Positions 8,130 to 16,432 of a stretch of DNA of 64,000 nt are shown piece after piece (within the stretch, counting starts at the first letter, position 1; the number at the start of each line of letters is the position of its first letter). The notes beneath the pieces are model-generated. The model was not told where the DNA came from, made no database searches, and saw nothing but the letters and a program-made list of their open reading frames with translations. Made by a program: the position numbers and the translations under genes. Source of the DNA: Rhodoblastus sp963828185. GTDB taxonomy: Bacteria > Pseudomonadota > Alphaproteobacteria > Rhizobiales > Beijerinckiaceae. The stretch is taken from positions 62,001-126,000 of the forward strand of contig CAWHDV010000007.1 in the NCBI GenBank assembly GCA_963828185.1, written 5' to 3'.

Positions 8130-10001
8130 GGACAAGAGTTTTGGGGGCAGGCGTGGACAAGCGCGTTGGCGCGGAACAGTCCGGCAGCGGAGGCCAGACG
8201 GGGCGTGGGGCCGCGTGGCGCCGTGTCATTCTCACGCCTTTTTCCGGTCCGCGCGCCAAGAGGCGGGCCGTGGCGCTGCGCGCTTTCTGGCGCGGGGCGG
8301 CGTCGCGTTTCGCCTCGCCGCTGACGCGGCGCATCATCCTGCTCAACCTCGGCGGCCTTTTCGCGCTGCTGATCGGCTTCCTCTATCTCAACCAGTTCCG
8401 CGAAGGCCTGATCGACGCCCGCATCCAGAGCCTCAAGACGCAAAGCGAGATCATCGCCTCGGCCATCGCCGCCTCGGCGACGGTGGACACCGACGCCATC
8501 ACCATCGATCCGGAAAAGCTGTTGAAGCTCGCGCCCGGCCAGTCTTACGGCGTCGAGGAGGAATCAGCCCCCGACCTGCAATTTTCGATCAATCCCGACC
8601 GGGTCGGCCCGCTGCTGCGCCGCCTGGTCTCCCCCACCCGTACGCGGGCGCGCATCTATGACCGCGACGGCTACATGCTGCTCGAACTCCCGCTCGCTCG
8701 CCGCGCGCTCGACCATCCTGCGCAACGATTTGCCGCCGCCGGGCCAGGACGAGGGCGCGCCGCACTGGCTGGAATGGCTGAGCAATCTCGTCCAGGGCCG
8801 CTTCAACACGCAGAAGCTGCCGCTCTACAAGGACATCGGCGTCGCCAACGGCCGCGGCTATCCGGAAGTCGCCAGCGCCCTCAAGGGCAAGGAAAAGTCG
8901 TTCGTGCGCGTCAACGCGCATGGCGAGACGGTGATTTCCGTCGCCGCGCCGATCCAGAGTTTCCGCACCGTACGCGGCGCGCTGCTGCTTTCCACCCAGG
9001 GGCATGACATCGACAGCATCATCGCCTCGGAGCGGCGGGCGATCTTTCGCATCTTCCTGGTTTCGGCCGCCATCATGTTCCTGCTCTCCGCCGCGCTGGC
9101 GGGGACGATCGCCGAGCCGATGCGCAAGCTGGCGGAAGCCGCCGACCGCGTGCGGCGCGGCGTCAAGTCACGCCAGGAGATTCCCGATTTCACCGATCGC
9201 AACGACGAGATCGGCCACCTTTCCGGCGCCTTGCGCGACATGACCCGCGCGCTGTTCAACCGCATCGAGGCGATCGAGCGCTTCGCCGCCGACGTGGCGC
9301 ATGAACTGAAGAATCCCCTGACTTCCCTTCGCAGCGCCGTCGAAACCCTGCCGATCGCCAAGACCGACGTCTCGCGCGGACGCCTGCTGGAAGTGATCCA
9401 GCACGACGTCCGGCGTCTCGACCGGCTGATTTCCGATATTTCCGACGCTTCGCGCCTCGACGCCGAACTGGCGCGCGGCGACATGGAGCTCGTGGATGTC
9501 GCGCGCCTGCTGCGCGCCCTGGTCGAGGTCGCCAACCAGGTCGAGCGCGAGGACAAGGTGCGCGTCACGCTGAAGATCGAAGGCGGCAAGCCGGCGCAGG
9601 GCTGGTTCGCCTTCGGCCACGATTCGCGGCTCGGCCAGGTGGTCAATAACCTGATCGACAACGCCCGCACCTTTTCCGAGCTCGGCGGCGAGGTGCGCGT
9701 GTCGCTCGGCCGCGCGCGCCGCTCGGCGCAGGAGGGTCAGCCGCCGCGCGACGGATTCGAGATCGTGGTCGAGGATGACGGGCCGGGCGTCCCCGACCAT
9801 GCGCTGGAGCGCATTTTCGAACGGTTCTACACCGACCGTCCGAGCCAGAATTTCGGCCAGAATTCGGGCCTCGGCCTCTCGATCTCGCGCCAGATCGTCG
9901 AGGCGCACGGCGGGACGATCCGCGCGGCCAATCGCGCCGACGCCGCAGGCAAGGCGCTCGGCGCCCGATTCGTCGTGTTCCTGCCCGCGGTCTCGGGATG
10001 A
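8126..10001 (+). pseudogene. chvG: Sensor kinase ChvG, split by a one-base frameshift
   Basis: Partner kinase of ChvI, read in two frames. The N-terminal part (TTG at 8126 or, more likely, GTG at 8153) has a membrane segment (IILLNLGGLFALLIGFLYL) and the start of the periplasmic domain up to YDRDGYMLLE. The frame then continues uselessly to 9007. The second frame picks up at about 8685 (NSRSLAARSTILRNDLPPP) and runs to 10001 with the second membrane segment, HAMP, the H-box (ADVAHELKNPLTSLRS) and the ATPase boxes (NNLIDNA, DDGPGVP, GLGLSIS). Removing one A from CTCGAACTCCC at 8681-8691 restores a full-length ChvG. It may be a sequencing error; if real, the kinase is dead. Its end overlaps hprK by four bases. 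Confidence 0.9.
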
Positions 10002-10492
10002 GGCCCGGCATGGACGCGCCGACCGGCAACGCCTCCCGTTACGTCCACGCCAGCGCCGTGGCGCTGGGAGAAAGCGGCGTGCTGATTCGCGGGCCTTCGG
10101 GCGCTGGCAAGTCGAGCCTCGCCCTGGCGCTCGTCGACGCCTGGCGGCGAAGCGGCGATTTCGCCCGCCTGGTCGGCGACGATCGCATCGCGGTGCGAAT
10201 TTCCGGCGGCCGGGCGCTGATGAGCCCGCATCACGCCCTGGCCGGCCTGGCGGAATGGCGAGGAATAGGCATCGTCGAACAGGAATATGAAGCCAGCGTT
10301 GTCCTGTCTCTGGTCATCGAACTTGAGCCGCCCAACTCGTTCGCGAGCCGCCCGCGCCTGCCTGAAGGCGCCGAATTATGCGGTGATTTCCAAGGCTTGT
10401 CTGATGTGCCGCTGCTGCGCCTGCCGGCGCGGGAGACGCAAAGATCGGTCGCGGCGACCACTGCGTTCTTGCACAAAGTTTCGACAAAATGA
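9998..10492 (+). CDS. hprK: HPr kinase/phosphorylase, short alphaproteobacterial form
   Basis: 164 residues holding only the C-terminal catalytic domain of HPrK/P; the N-terminal domain of the Firmicute enzyme is absent, as usual in alphaproteobacteria. The Walker A is GPSGAGKSSLALAL at about 33-46 and VGDDRI matches the region that follows. The enzyme phosphorylates HPr on a serine and can reverse this. The ATG overlaps the chvG stop (ATGA), so translation is coupled to the two-component genes. It would act on the HPr encoded 0.7 kb downstream (Ser67). Confidence 0.93.
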   Translation: MRPGMDAPTGNASRYVHASAVALGESGVLIRGPSGAGKSSLALALVDAWRRSGDFARLVGDDRIAVRISGGRALMSPHHALAGLAEWRGIGIVEQEYEASVVLSLVIELEPPNSFASRPRLPEGAELCGDFQGLSDVPLLRLPARETQRSVAATTAFLHKVSTK

Positions 10493-10799
10493 CGGGATTC
10501 GCGCATTTTGCTTGCCAAGACGGCTGCAAGCACCAAAATGGCCCGTCGAAATTTGGCGGTTTTGCGGCGCTCCGTCGCTCCCCGACGGCGGACTCGCCCC
10601 AACCCGCTGGCCAACCGCCAAATTTCCGGAGCATAGCCCCGAAAGGTTGCAAGACTTTCTGAACAAGAATATGCGTCTAAAAAACAGCCAGGGCATTTTC
10701 ATGTTTCGGCGAAACATCCAAATGGTCTAACAGGAAGGTCTTTACACGCCCGACGTCGGGGCATGTGGCTTTCCGGTTCGGACGCGGACAGGACGGTAA
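10493..10799. other. Non-coding gap between hprK and EIIA genes
   Basis: About 300 bases with no credible gene. It contains the large stem-loop listed at 10548-10626 and presumably a promoter for the EIIA-HPr pair. Open frames crossing it are out-of-frame runs from hprK. Confidence 0.5.
10548..10626. repeat. Inverted repeat with 14-bp perfect arms
   Basis: Left arm GAAATTTGGCGGTT (10548-10561) and right arm AACCGCCAAATTTC (10612-10625) enclose 50 bases that can themselves fold (CGCTCCGTCGCTCCCCGACGG). There is no T-run on either strand, so it is not a standard terminator. It could be a dispersed palindromic element or an RNA structure in the hprK-EIIA transcript. Confidence 0.6.
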
Positions 10800-11207
10800 G
10801 TGTCGATGATTGGCATAGTGCTGGTGACGCATGGCCATCTGGCGACGGAATTTCGTGCGGCGCTGGAGCATGTTTGCGGGCCTCAATCGCAATTGGCGAC
10901 CATTACCATTGGTCCCGACGACGATATGGAGAGCCGCCGAAAGGATATTATCGCCGCGATCGCCGCGGTCGATTCGGGCGCGGGCGTCGTCATCCTGACC
11001 GACATGTTCGGCGGCACGCCATCAAATCTCGCGATTTCCGTGATGAATGGCGCCAATGTCGAAGTGGTCGCCGGCGTCAACCTGCCTATGCTGATCAAGC
11101 TCGCCTCGGTGCGTGACGAAGCGAGCCTGGAGCAGGCGGTGACGCAGGCGTCGGAAGCCGGGCGCAAATACATTTATGTCGCCAGCAAGATTTTGTGTGG
11201 GAAATGA
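10800..11207 (+). CDS. PTS EIIA component, mannose (Man) family
   Basis: 135 residues of the EIIA-Man fold. The phosphorylatable His is in IVLVTHGHLA (His11 from the GTG) and the second conserved stretch is VVILTDMFGGTPSNLA. No sugar EIIB or EIIC genes are present, so this is the regulatory EIIA of the alphaproteobacterial PTS. It takes phosphate from HPr, and its phosphorylation state is thought to signal to partners. The GTG at 10800 has AGGA at good spacing; the ATG at 10806 is the alternative. It overlaps the HPr gene by four bases. Confidence 0.92.
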   Translation: MSMIGIVLVTHGHLATEFRAALEHVCGPQSQLATITIGPDDDMESRRKDIIAAIAAVDSGAGVVILTDMFGGTPSNLAISVMNGANVEVVAGVNLPMLIKLASVRDEASLEQAVTQASEAGRKYIYVASKILCGK

Positions 11208-11536
11208 ACGAATTGACCAATCCCGAGCCGTGTGACTGCCCGCCCAATCCCCCCGCGCCCGAGGGGGCCGTCACGCGTGAACTCGAGATCGTCAACCGCA
11301 AGGGGCTGCACGCCCGCGCCACGGCCAAGCTGGTGCATTGCGTCGAGCAGTTCGACGCCGCGGTGACGGTGTCGCGCTGCGGCGATACGGTCGGCGGCCA
11401 ATCGATCATGGGCATATTGACCCTCGGCGCCGGAATTGGCTCGACCATCACCGTCGCCGCGACGGGAAACCAGGCGGGCGAGGCGATCGACGCCATCGCC
11501 GCGCTGGTCGCCAACCGCTTCGGCGAGGATGAATGA
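11204..11536 (+). CDS. ptsH: Phosphocarrier protein HPr
   Basis: 110 residues; HPr proper begins at about residue 23 after a Pro/Cys-containing leader (CDCPPNPPAP) that is unusual. His36 in RKGLHARATA is the site phosphorylated by enzyme I; Ser67 in GGQSIMGIL is the site for HPr kinase. It is therefore the hub linking enzyme I (not in the window), HprK and EIIA. The ATG overlaps the EIIA stop (ATGA). It converges with the acyl-CoA synthetase gene with no gap between the stop codons. Confidence 0.94.
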   Translation: MNELTNPEPCDCPPNPPAPEGAVTRELEIVNRKGLHARATAKLVHCVEQFDAAVTVSRCGDTVGGQSIMGILTLGAGIGSTITVAATGNQAGEAIDAIAALVANRFGEDE

Positions 11537-13156
11537 TCAAGCTTTTTCGCGCAGCAACCGGCGAATGATCTTGCCGCTGGTGGTCAGCGGCAATTCGCCA
11601 GCGAATTCGATCTCGCGCGGATATTCATGCGCGGAAAGCCGCGTCTTGACCTGCGCCTGGATTTCCTTGGCCAGCTCCGGCGAAGGCGAAAATCCCGGCT
11701 TGAGCACGATGAACGCTTTGACAACTTCGCCGCGCAAAAAATCGGGCTTGCCGACCGCCGCGGCGTTGGCGACGGCGGGATGGCGCAGCAGCACGTCCTC
11801 GATCTCGGTCGGGCCGATGCGATAGCCGGCCGACGAAATCACATCGTCGTCGCGGCCCAGGAAAAAAACGTAGCCGTCGCGATCGCGCCGCGCCCGATCC
11901 CCTGTCAGCATCCAGTCGCCCAGAAATTTCTGCTCGGTCGCTTCGGGCTTGCGCCAATAGCTGAGAAACATCACCGGATTGGGCCGCCGCACCGCGATTT
12001 CGCCTGTTTCGTCGTCATCGCAGACCGAACCGTCCGGACGGATCACCGCGGCGTCATGGCCGGGGACCGGCTTGCCGATCGCCCCCGGACGGTTGACGCC
12101 GAGGAGCGCGCTCGAGGCGAGGACCAGGTTGCATTCGGTCTGGCCGTAGGATTTGTTGATGGTCAGCCCCAGTTCCGCGCGGCCCCAATGGAAGGTCTCG
12201 GCCCCGAGCGATTTGCCGCCGGTGTTCAGACTGCGGAGGGAAAAACCAAACTTTTTCCGCGGCGCCGCGACCGCCCGCATCATGCGCAGCGCCGTCGGCG
12301 GGATATAGGCGTTGCGCACGCCGCGCGCGGCCATCAGCGCAAAGGCCGCTTCCGGATCAAACCTGCGAAAGGACTTCGCCACCACCGCCACGCCGAAATG
12401 CAGCGAGGGCAGCAGCACATTGAGCAGGCCGCCGGCCCAGGCCCAGTCGGCCGGCGTCCACATCAGGTCGCCGGCTTGCGGAAAGTCGTCATGTGGCATG
12501 CGCACGCCGGGCAGATGGCCGAGCAATACGCGATGGGCATGCAGCGCGCCCTTTGCGAGGCCGGTGGTGCCGGATGTGTAGATCATCAGCGCCGGATCGT
12601 CGGCCAGCGTCTCGACCGGCGCAAAATCAGTCGATTCCTGCGCCAGAACCGCAAAAAAGTCCTCGGCCCCCGCCTGCGCGCCGTCAAGGCAGAGGATGGT
12701 TTGCAATTCGGGCAGCTCGCCGCCGCCGATCGCCATCACCTTTTGCAGGCCTGCCCCATCGCAGATGAGCGCCCGCGCGGACGAATCGCCCAGCCGGTAT
12801 TGCAGCGCCTCGACGCCGAACAGGCTCGCGAGCGGCAGCGCCACCGCGCCGAGCTTGTAGATGGCGATATGGGCGGCGGCCACGTGCCTTGACTGCGGCA
12901 GGAGCAGCGCCACGCAATCGCCGCGGCCGACGCCGCGCTTGCGCAGCGCGTGGGCGATGCGGTTGGATTCCGCCCGCAGGTCGCCGAAACTGAAGACCTT
13001 CGCCTGGTCGTCGGGTCCGACCTCGATGATCGCGGCGCGGCCCGACTCAGCCTGCGCCCAACGGTCGCAGCAATCGACGCCGATGTTGTATTTTTCCGGA
13101 ACCGTCCAGGCGAAGGCGCGGCGGCGAGCCCCGTAGTCAGTGTCGTAATGTCGCAT
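11537..13156 (-). CDS. AMP-binding acyl-CoA synthetase (acetyl/medium-chain acyl-CoA ligase-like)
   Basis: 539 residues of the ANL superfamily. The AMP-binding P-loop is IYTSGTTGLAKGALHAH, followed by KSYGQTECNL, then DWMLTGDRARRDRDGY and the C-terminal catalytic Lys region LTTSGKIIRR. It activates a carboxylic acid to its CoA thioester through an acyl-adenylate. The overall layout is like acetyl-CoA synthetase or medium-chain (ACSM) ligases, but the substrate cannot be read from sequence. The ATG at 13156 has AGGAGG eight bases upstream; the open frame continues 49 codons further without one. In many rhizobia ahcY follows HPr here; it is absent. Confidence 0.9.
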   Translation of the reverse strand: MRHYDTDYGARRRAFAWTVPEKYNIGVDCCDRWAQAESGRAAIIEVGPDDQAKVFSFGDLRAESNRIAHALRKRGVGRGDCVALLLPQSRHVAAAHIAIYKLGAVALPLASLFGVEALQYRLGDSSARALICDGAGLQKVMAIGGGELPELQTILCLDGAQAGAEDFFAVLAQESTDFAPVETLADDPALMIYTSGTTGLAKGALHAHRVLLGHLPGVRMPHDDFPQAGDLMWTPADWAWAGGLLNVLLPSLHFGVAVVAKSFRRFDPEAAFALMAARGVRNAYIPPTALRMMRAVAAPRKKFGFSLRSLNTGGKSLGAETFHWGRAELGLTINKSYGQTECNLVLASSALLGVNRPGAIGKPVPGHDAAVIRPDGSVCDDDETGEIAVRRPNPVMFLSYWRKPEATEQKFLGDWMLTGDRARRDRDGYVFFLGRDDDVISSAGYRIGPTEIEDVLLRHPAVANAAAVGKPDFLRGEVVKAFIVLKPGFSPSPELAKEIQAQVKTRLSAHEYPREIEFAGELPLTTSGKIIRRLLREKA

Positions 13157-13412
13157 CAGCGCGTCCTCCTGCCGGCACGCCGGCTGGCTTCCGGCGGCTA
13201 GGCGCAAGAAAGCGTGGAAACTTAGGCCACGTAAACCATGTTGCTCAACTTTTCCTTCACTTTTGCACAAATGGCGACGCTTCGATGCTATAAGCCGCAC
13301 CATGGCGCGTATTCAGGACAAGCGGCGTATCGCCTTAGCCAAGGATTCTTCCCGGGCGCCCTCGGCAGATCGGCGGGCCGGCCCCAAAACCACGCCAGGA
13401 GCGGACCATAAC

Positions 13413-14141
13413 ATGAAGCCAGCCGTAATTTTGGTGGGAGCCGACAAGGGCGGCGTGGGCAAGACGACCATATCGAGGGCGGCGCTCGACTTCCTTGCCG
13501 CCAACAACGTCCTGACCCGCGCCTTCGACACCGAATTTCCGCGAGGAACGCTGAAGCGCTTCCATGGGCCGATCACCGAAGTCGTGGACATCACCCAGAC
13601 CGCCGACCAGATGCGCATTCTCGACACGCTTAACGCGGCCCAGATCAAGGTCAGCGTCATCGACACGCGCGCGGGCGCGCTCGGCGGCGTCCTGCGCGCC
13701 TTGCGCGACGTCGGCTTCCTCGACGCCGTCAAGGCCGGCGACTTCAGCTTCACGCTCCTGCACGTGCTGGGCCCGTCCATCGCTTCGCTCGATGAAATCG
13801 CCGAGGTCGCGCCTTTCGTGCAAAACGCCAATTATTTCCTGGTCAAGAACCACATCAACGACACCAATTTCTTTGAATGGGATCCCGTCACCCATCGCCG
13901 CTATTTCGACAAGGTGACCCCCGCCGGCGAGATCACCATCCCGAAGCTCAACGAAATGTCGTACGAGCAGGTCGAGATTTCCGGCGTCCCCTTCTCGACT
14001 TTCGTCGCCAACAAGACGGCGAGCGGCGATCCGGCCAACCAGTCCTTCGTGTTGCGCGGCTATGTCCGGACCTGGCAGGCGAAGATCGCGGACGAGCTGA
14101 ACCGCGTCCGGCTGCTCGACCTTCTCGCAGGGCGGGACTGA
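13413..14141 (+). CDS. ParA/MinD-like P-loop ATPase
   Basis: 242 residues. A deviant Walker A, ADKGGVGKTTISR, with both the signature Lys and the P-loop Lys, marks the ParA/MinD/CobQ group. The usual switch-I region appears as FDTEFPRGTLKRF and the Walker B-like strand as KVSVIDTRAGALGGVL. The C-terminal half has no family I recognise. It may act as a dimeric ATPase in positioning or plasmid-like partition. The ATG at 13413 sits ten residues before the P-loop and follows AGGAG; ATG 13302 would add an unlikely leader. It is followed after three bases by a second, degenerate P-loop protein. Confidence 0.8.
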   Translation: MKPAVILVGADKGGVGKTTISRAALDFLAANNVLTRAFDTEFPRGTLKRFHGPITEVVDITQTADQMRILDTLNAAQIKVSVIDTRAGALGGVLRALRDVGFLDAVKAGDFSFTLLHVLGPSIASLDEIAEVAPFVQNANYFLVKNHINDTNFFEWDPVTHRRYFDKVTPAGEITIPKLNEMSYEQVEISGVPFSTFVANKTASGDPANQSFVLRGYVRTWQAKIADELNRVRLLDLLAGRD

Positions 14142-14144
14142 CAT

Positions 14145-14960
14145 TTGAACCCCGGCGGGCGTCACTGGCCAGGAAGGGCAAGCGAAGGGGCGGGAGAAAT
14201 CGCCAATGAACGCGCGGCTGACGATCCCGGCGAAGGACGTTCGAACAACGCGGCGGACACATTCGCCTTCATCTGCTGCTCGCCGCGCGGAAGGGCCGGC
14301 GTCAGCACCACCGCTCGCCTGCTGTCGGATTATTACCTGACCACGCGCCGAAGTTTTCAGGGCTTCGACGCCGACCCGCACGAACCCGATTACGCCCAGC
14401 GCTTCGGCGAGAGGGTCAAGAACGTCGATCTCTCGCTCGTCCAGGGGCAAATCGCGCTGATCGACCGGTTGCTCATCGCCGACGGCGAGGCCAAGATCAT
14501 CGACCTTTGGAGCCGCGCCTACACGCGCTTTTTTGGACTTGTCGAAGAAATCGGCTTTATCGAGGAGGCGCGCGGCAAAGGCGTGGAGCCGATCATTCTC
14601 TTTCACGCCGACGCGTCGGAAGCCTCCGCCGCCGCCGCCTATGGCCTCGCTGCCCGTTTTCCCGACGTCGAAACCTTTCTTGTGCAGAATGAAGGCGCCG
14701 CGCCGCTTGGCGATGAGGCAAATGAGCGGCTCGCGCACTATCCGCCGCATCGCCGCCTGAAAATTCGGGCGCTCGATTCGGCCATGCGACGGGCGCTCGA
14801 ACCGAGCGATCTCTCCCTCTCCTGGCTCCTGATCGATCCGCCAGCGGATATGTCGCTGGTGGTGCGCTCCGGCCTTCGCGCCTGGTTGCCGCCGATTTTC
14901 AGCCAGTTTCGCAGTTTCGAACTGCGGCGCTCGTTTAGCGGCGCCCGTTTTCTGTCCTGA
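14145..14960 (+). CDS. Degenerate ParA-like P-loop protein
   Basis: 271 residues from a TTG three bases after the previous stop. After a poorly conserved leader comes a ParA-like first strand and loop, FICCSPRGRAGVSTTARLL, which aligns with KGGVGKTT but has Ser where the P-loop Lys should be. FQGFDADPHEPDYAQRF and KIIDLWSRAYTRFFG sit where switch I and Walker B would be. It therefore looks like a nucleotide-blind partner of the ATPase encoded just upstream. No close family is recognised. The start is uncertain: codons before about residue 40 could be untranslated. Confidence 0.65.
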   Translation: MNPGGRHWPGRASEGAGEIANERAADDPGEGRSNNAADTFAFICCSPRGRAGVSTTARLLSDYYLTTRRSFQGFDADPHEPDYAQRFGERVKNVDLSLVQGQIALIDRLLIADGEAKIIDLWSRAYTRFFGLVEEIGFIEEARGKGVEPIILFHADASEASAAAAYGLAARFPDVETFLVQNEGAAPLGDEANERLAHYPPHRRLKIRALDSAMRRALEPSDLSLSWLLIDPPADMSLVVRSGLRAWLPPIFSQFRSFELRRSFSGARFLS

Positions 14961-14993
14961 AAACCGCGCTCTCGTCGGTTTGGTCGAGGCCCA

Positions 14994-15437
14994 TCAGGCC
15001 CGATCGAGGGCGATGGATTGGAAGGCGAAACCCAGGCAGCGCAGATCGGAGCCCATGCCCAGTTTGGCGGGAACACGCGCCGTCGGGATCACGAAGGAAA
15101 ACAGGTTGCCGGCCGCCGCATTGACCAGATCGCCTGCAAAAACATGCGTCGTCGCCGAAAACTCCTCGGCGTGGACGAAGCCGATCCAGGAGCCGTTGAG
15201 ATAGATATTCATTTCCTGGCGCAAGACCTTGTCGTCCGAGAGAAAAGGCGCGGCTTCGAGGGTCAGCTTGATCCGGGGAGCGCCGCCGGCCAGCCGCAGG
15301 TTCAGCGTGGCGACGTGATCGACGCTCCATGTCGATGTCGGCGAATCCTGGTGAGTCGACCAGCCCGCGCCCATGAAACCTGTGGCGTTGCCTTTCGATC
15401 CAAATTTGATCGCTTCACCTAAACGCAACGTCTCCAT
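14994..15437 (-). CDS. Small protein with glycan-associated beta module
   Basis: 147 residues with no signal peptide. Its centre, FMGAGWSTHQDSPTSTWS followed by VATLNLRL, has the layout GxGW-(x)n-W-S-(x)n-ATLxLxL. I also see this layout in the C-terminal domain of the sulfotransferase at 52223-53452 (GSGWYEPEMHPRGLLRWSGP). The pattern is common in rhizobial polysaccharide proteins but has no established activity that I can name. The ATG at 15437 follows AAGGAAGG by nine bases; a TTG at 15446 is less likely. It converges on the P-loop pair. Confidence 0.65.
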   Translation of the reverse strand: METLRLGEAIKFGSKGNATGFMGAGWSTHQDSPTSTWSVDHVATLNLRLAGGAPRIKLTLEAAPFLSDDKVLRQEMNIYLNGSWIGFVHAEEFSATTHVFAGDLVNAAAGNLFSFVIPTARVPAKLGMGSDLRCLGFAFQSIALDRA

Positions 15438-15841
15438 AACCGACAACCTTCCTTACCGACAAAGCCGAGTCAAAATCCAAAAGGATAACAACTCCACGAT
15501 ATTTAAGGCGTTTAGACGGATAATCAAATCGAATTCGGCCACGCTTCTCATTTTCACTGAAGAAAATTTTCGGAACGCGGCGCGAGGCTGGATACAAGCG
15601 GAAAACGTCGCCGCATTGCTTGGCCGCTTGCGCATTCCCTTTGGTCAATATCTTCGCGAAAGGGCGGCCGTCCATCTGCGGAAACAAGCCGGGCGCTCGC
15701 GCAGGTTTTAAGCGAAACTTGCGTTTTTGCGCGCGAAAACCTCTAAAATCGCCGGTTGTGCGCAGCTTTTCGGCATGGTTAATGCTTCCTTAGGATGGAC
15801 TACGCATTCTGTGAGGATCGTCCGCCACCCTGGGAAGCCGC
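15438..15841. other. Intergenic region, no gene seen
   Basis: About 400 bases, AT-richer than its surroundings, between two divergent genes (14994-15437 and TerB-like). It presumably holds both promoters. Short open frames inside have no ribosome sites or recognisable products. Confidence 0.5.
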
Positions 15842-16432
15842 ATGTTCGAAAGGCTGCGTCAATTTCTTGAAGACATGACCGGCGCCGAACCCGCCGAGCG
15901 GGATTTCGACGAAGGCGATTTCCGTCTCGCCGCCGCCGCGCTTCTTGTCCATGTCGCTGAAATCGACGGGTTTTTCAGCGAGCAGGAGCGCCGTTCCCTG
16001 CTGCTCCTGCTGCAGCAGCGGTTCGATCTCGACGCCGATGCGTCCCGGCGGCTGATCGTCGCCGCGCAAAAGAGCGATCGCGAAGCGGTGGATCTTTATC
16101 GTTTCACTTCGATCCTGCAGCACGCCATGAATTTTCCCGATCGCCGCCGGCTGATCGAAATGATGTGGACCATTTCCTACGCGGACGGCGAGGCGCAGGA
16201 ATTCGAGGAAAACATCATCTGGCGCGTTTCCGAACTGCTCGGCGTCCCTTCGCGCGACCGCATAGCGCTGCGGCGAAAGATCCGCTCGGAAAGTGGTCAC
16301 GATCCGAATACGCCTGGACCCTGGAGCGACACGGCGGGCGACGAAGTCGCGGGCGCGGAAGATGTTGGCGCGAAACATGGAGGCCCCGGCCGTCAGGGCG
16401 CCGGCCCGAACAAAAAGGAAAGATCGCAATGA
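15842..16432 (+). CDS. TerB-like (tellurite resistance TerB fold) protein
   Basis: 196 residues. The first 150 form an all-helical acidic domain with the TerB hallmarks: LAAAALLVHVAEIDGFFSEQE and, in the second half, MMWTISYADGEAQEFEENIIWRVSELLGV. These acidic loops bind divalent metal in characterised TerB. The last 45 residues are a low-complexity Gly/Pro-rich tail. Despite the name, stand-alone TerB proteins are widespread with unknown role and do not imply tellurite resistance. The stop overlaps the SDR start (ATGA), so the two are translated together. Confidence 0.8.
   Translation: MFERLRQFLEDMTGAEPAERDFDEGDFRLAAAALLVHVAEIDGFFSEQERRSLLLLLQQRFDLDADASRRLIVAAQKSDREAVDLYRFTSILQHAMNFPDRRRLIEMMWTISYADGEAQEFEENIIWRVSELLGVPSRDRIALRRKIRSESGHDPNTPGPWSDTAGDEVAGAEDVGAKHGGPGRQGAGPNKKERSQ

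Noticed and set aside
10287..10730. 147-codon open frame across the hprK end and the gap
   Set aside because: Mostly out-of-frame hprK sequence; no start signal and no family.
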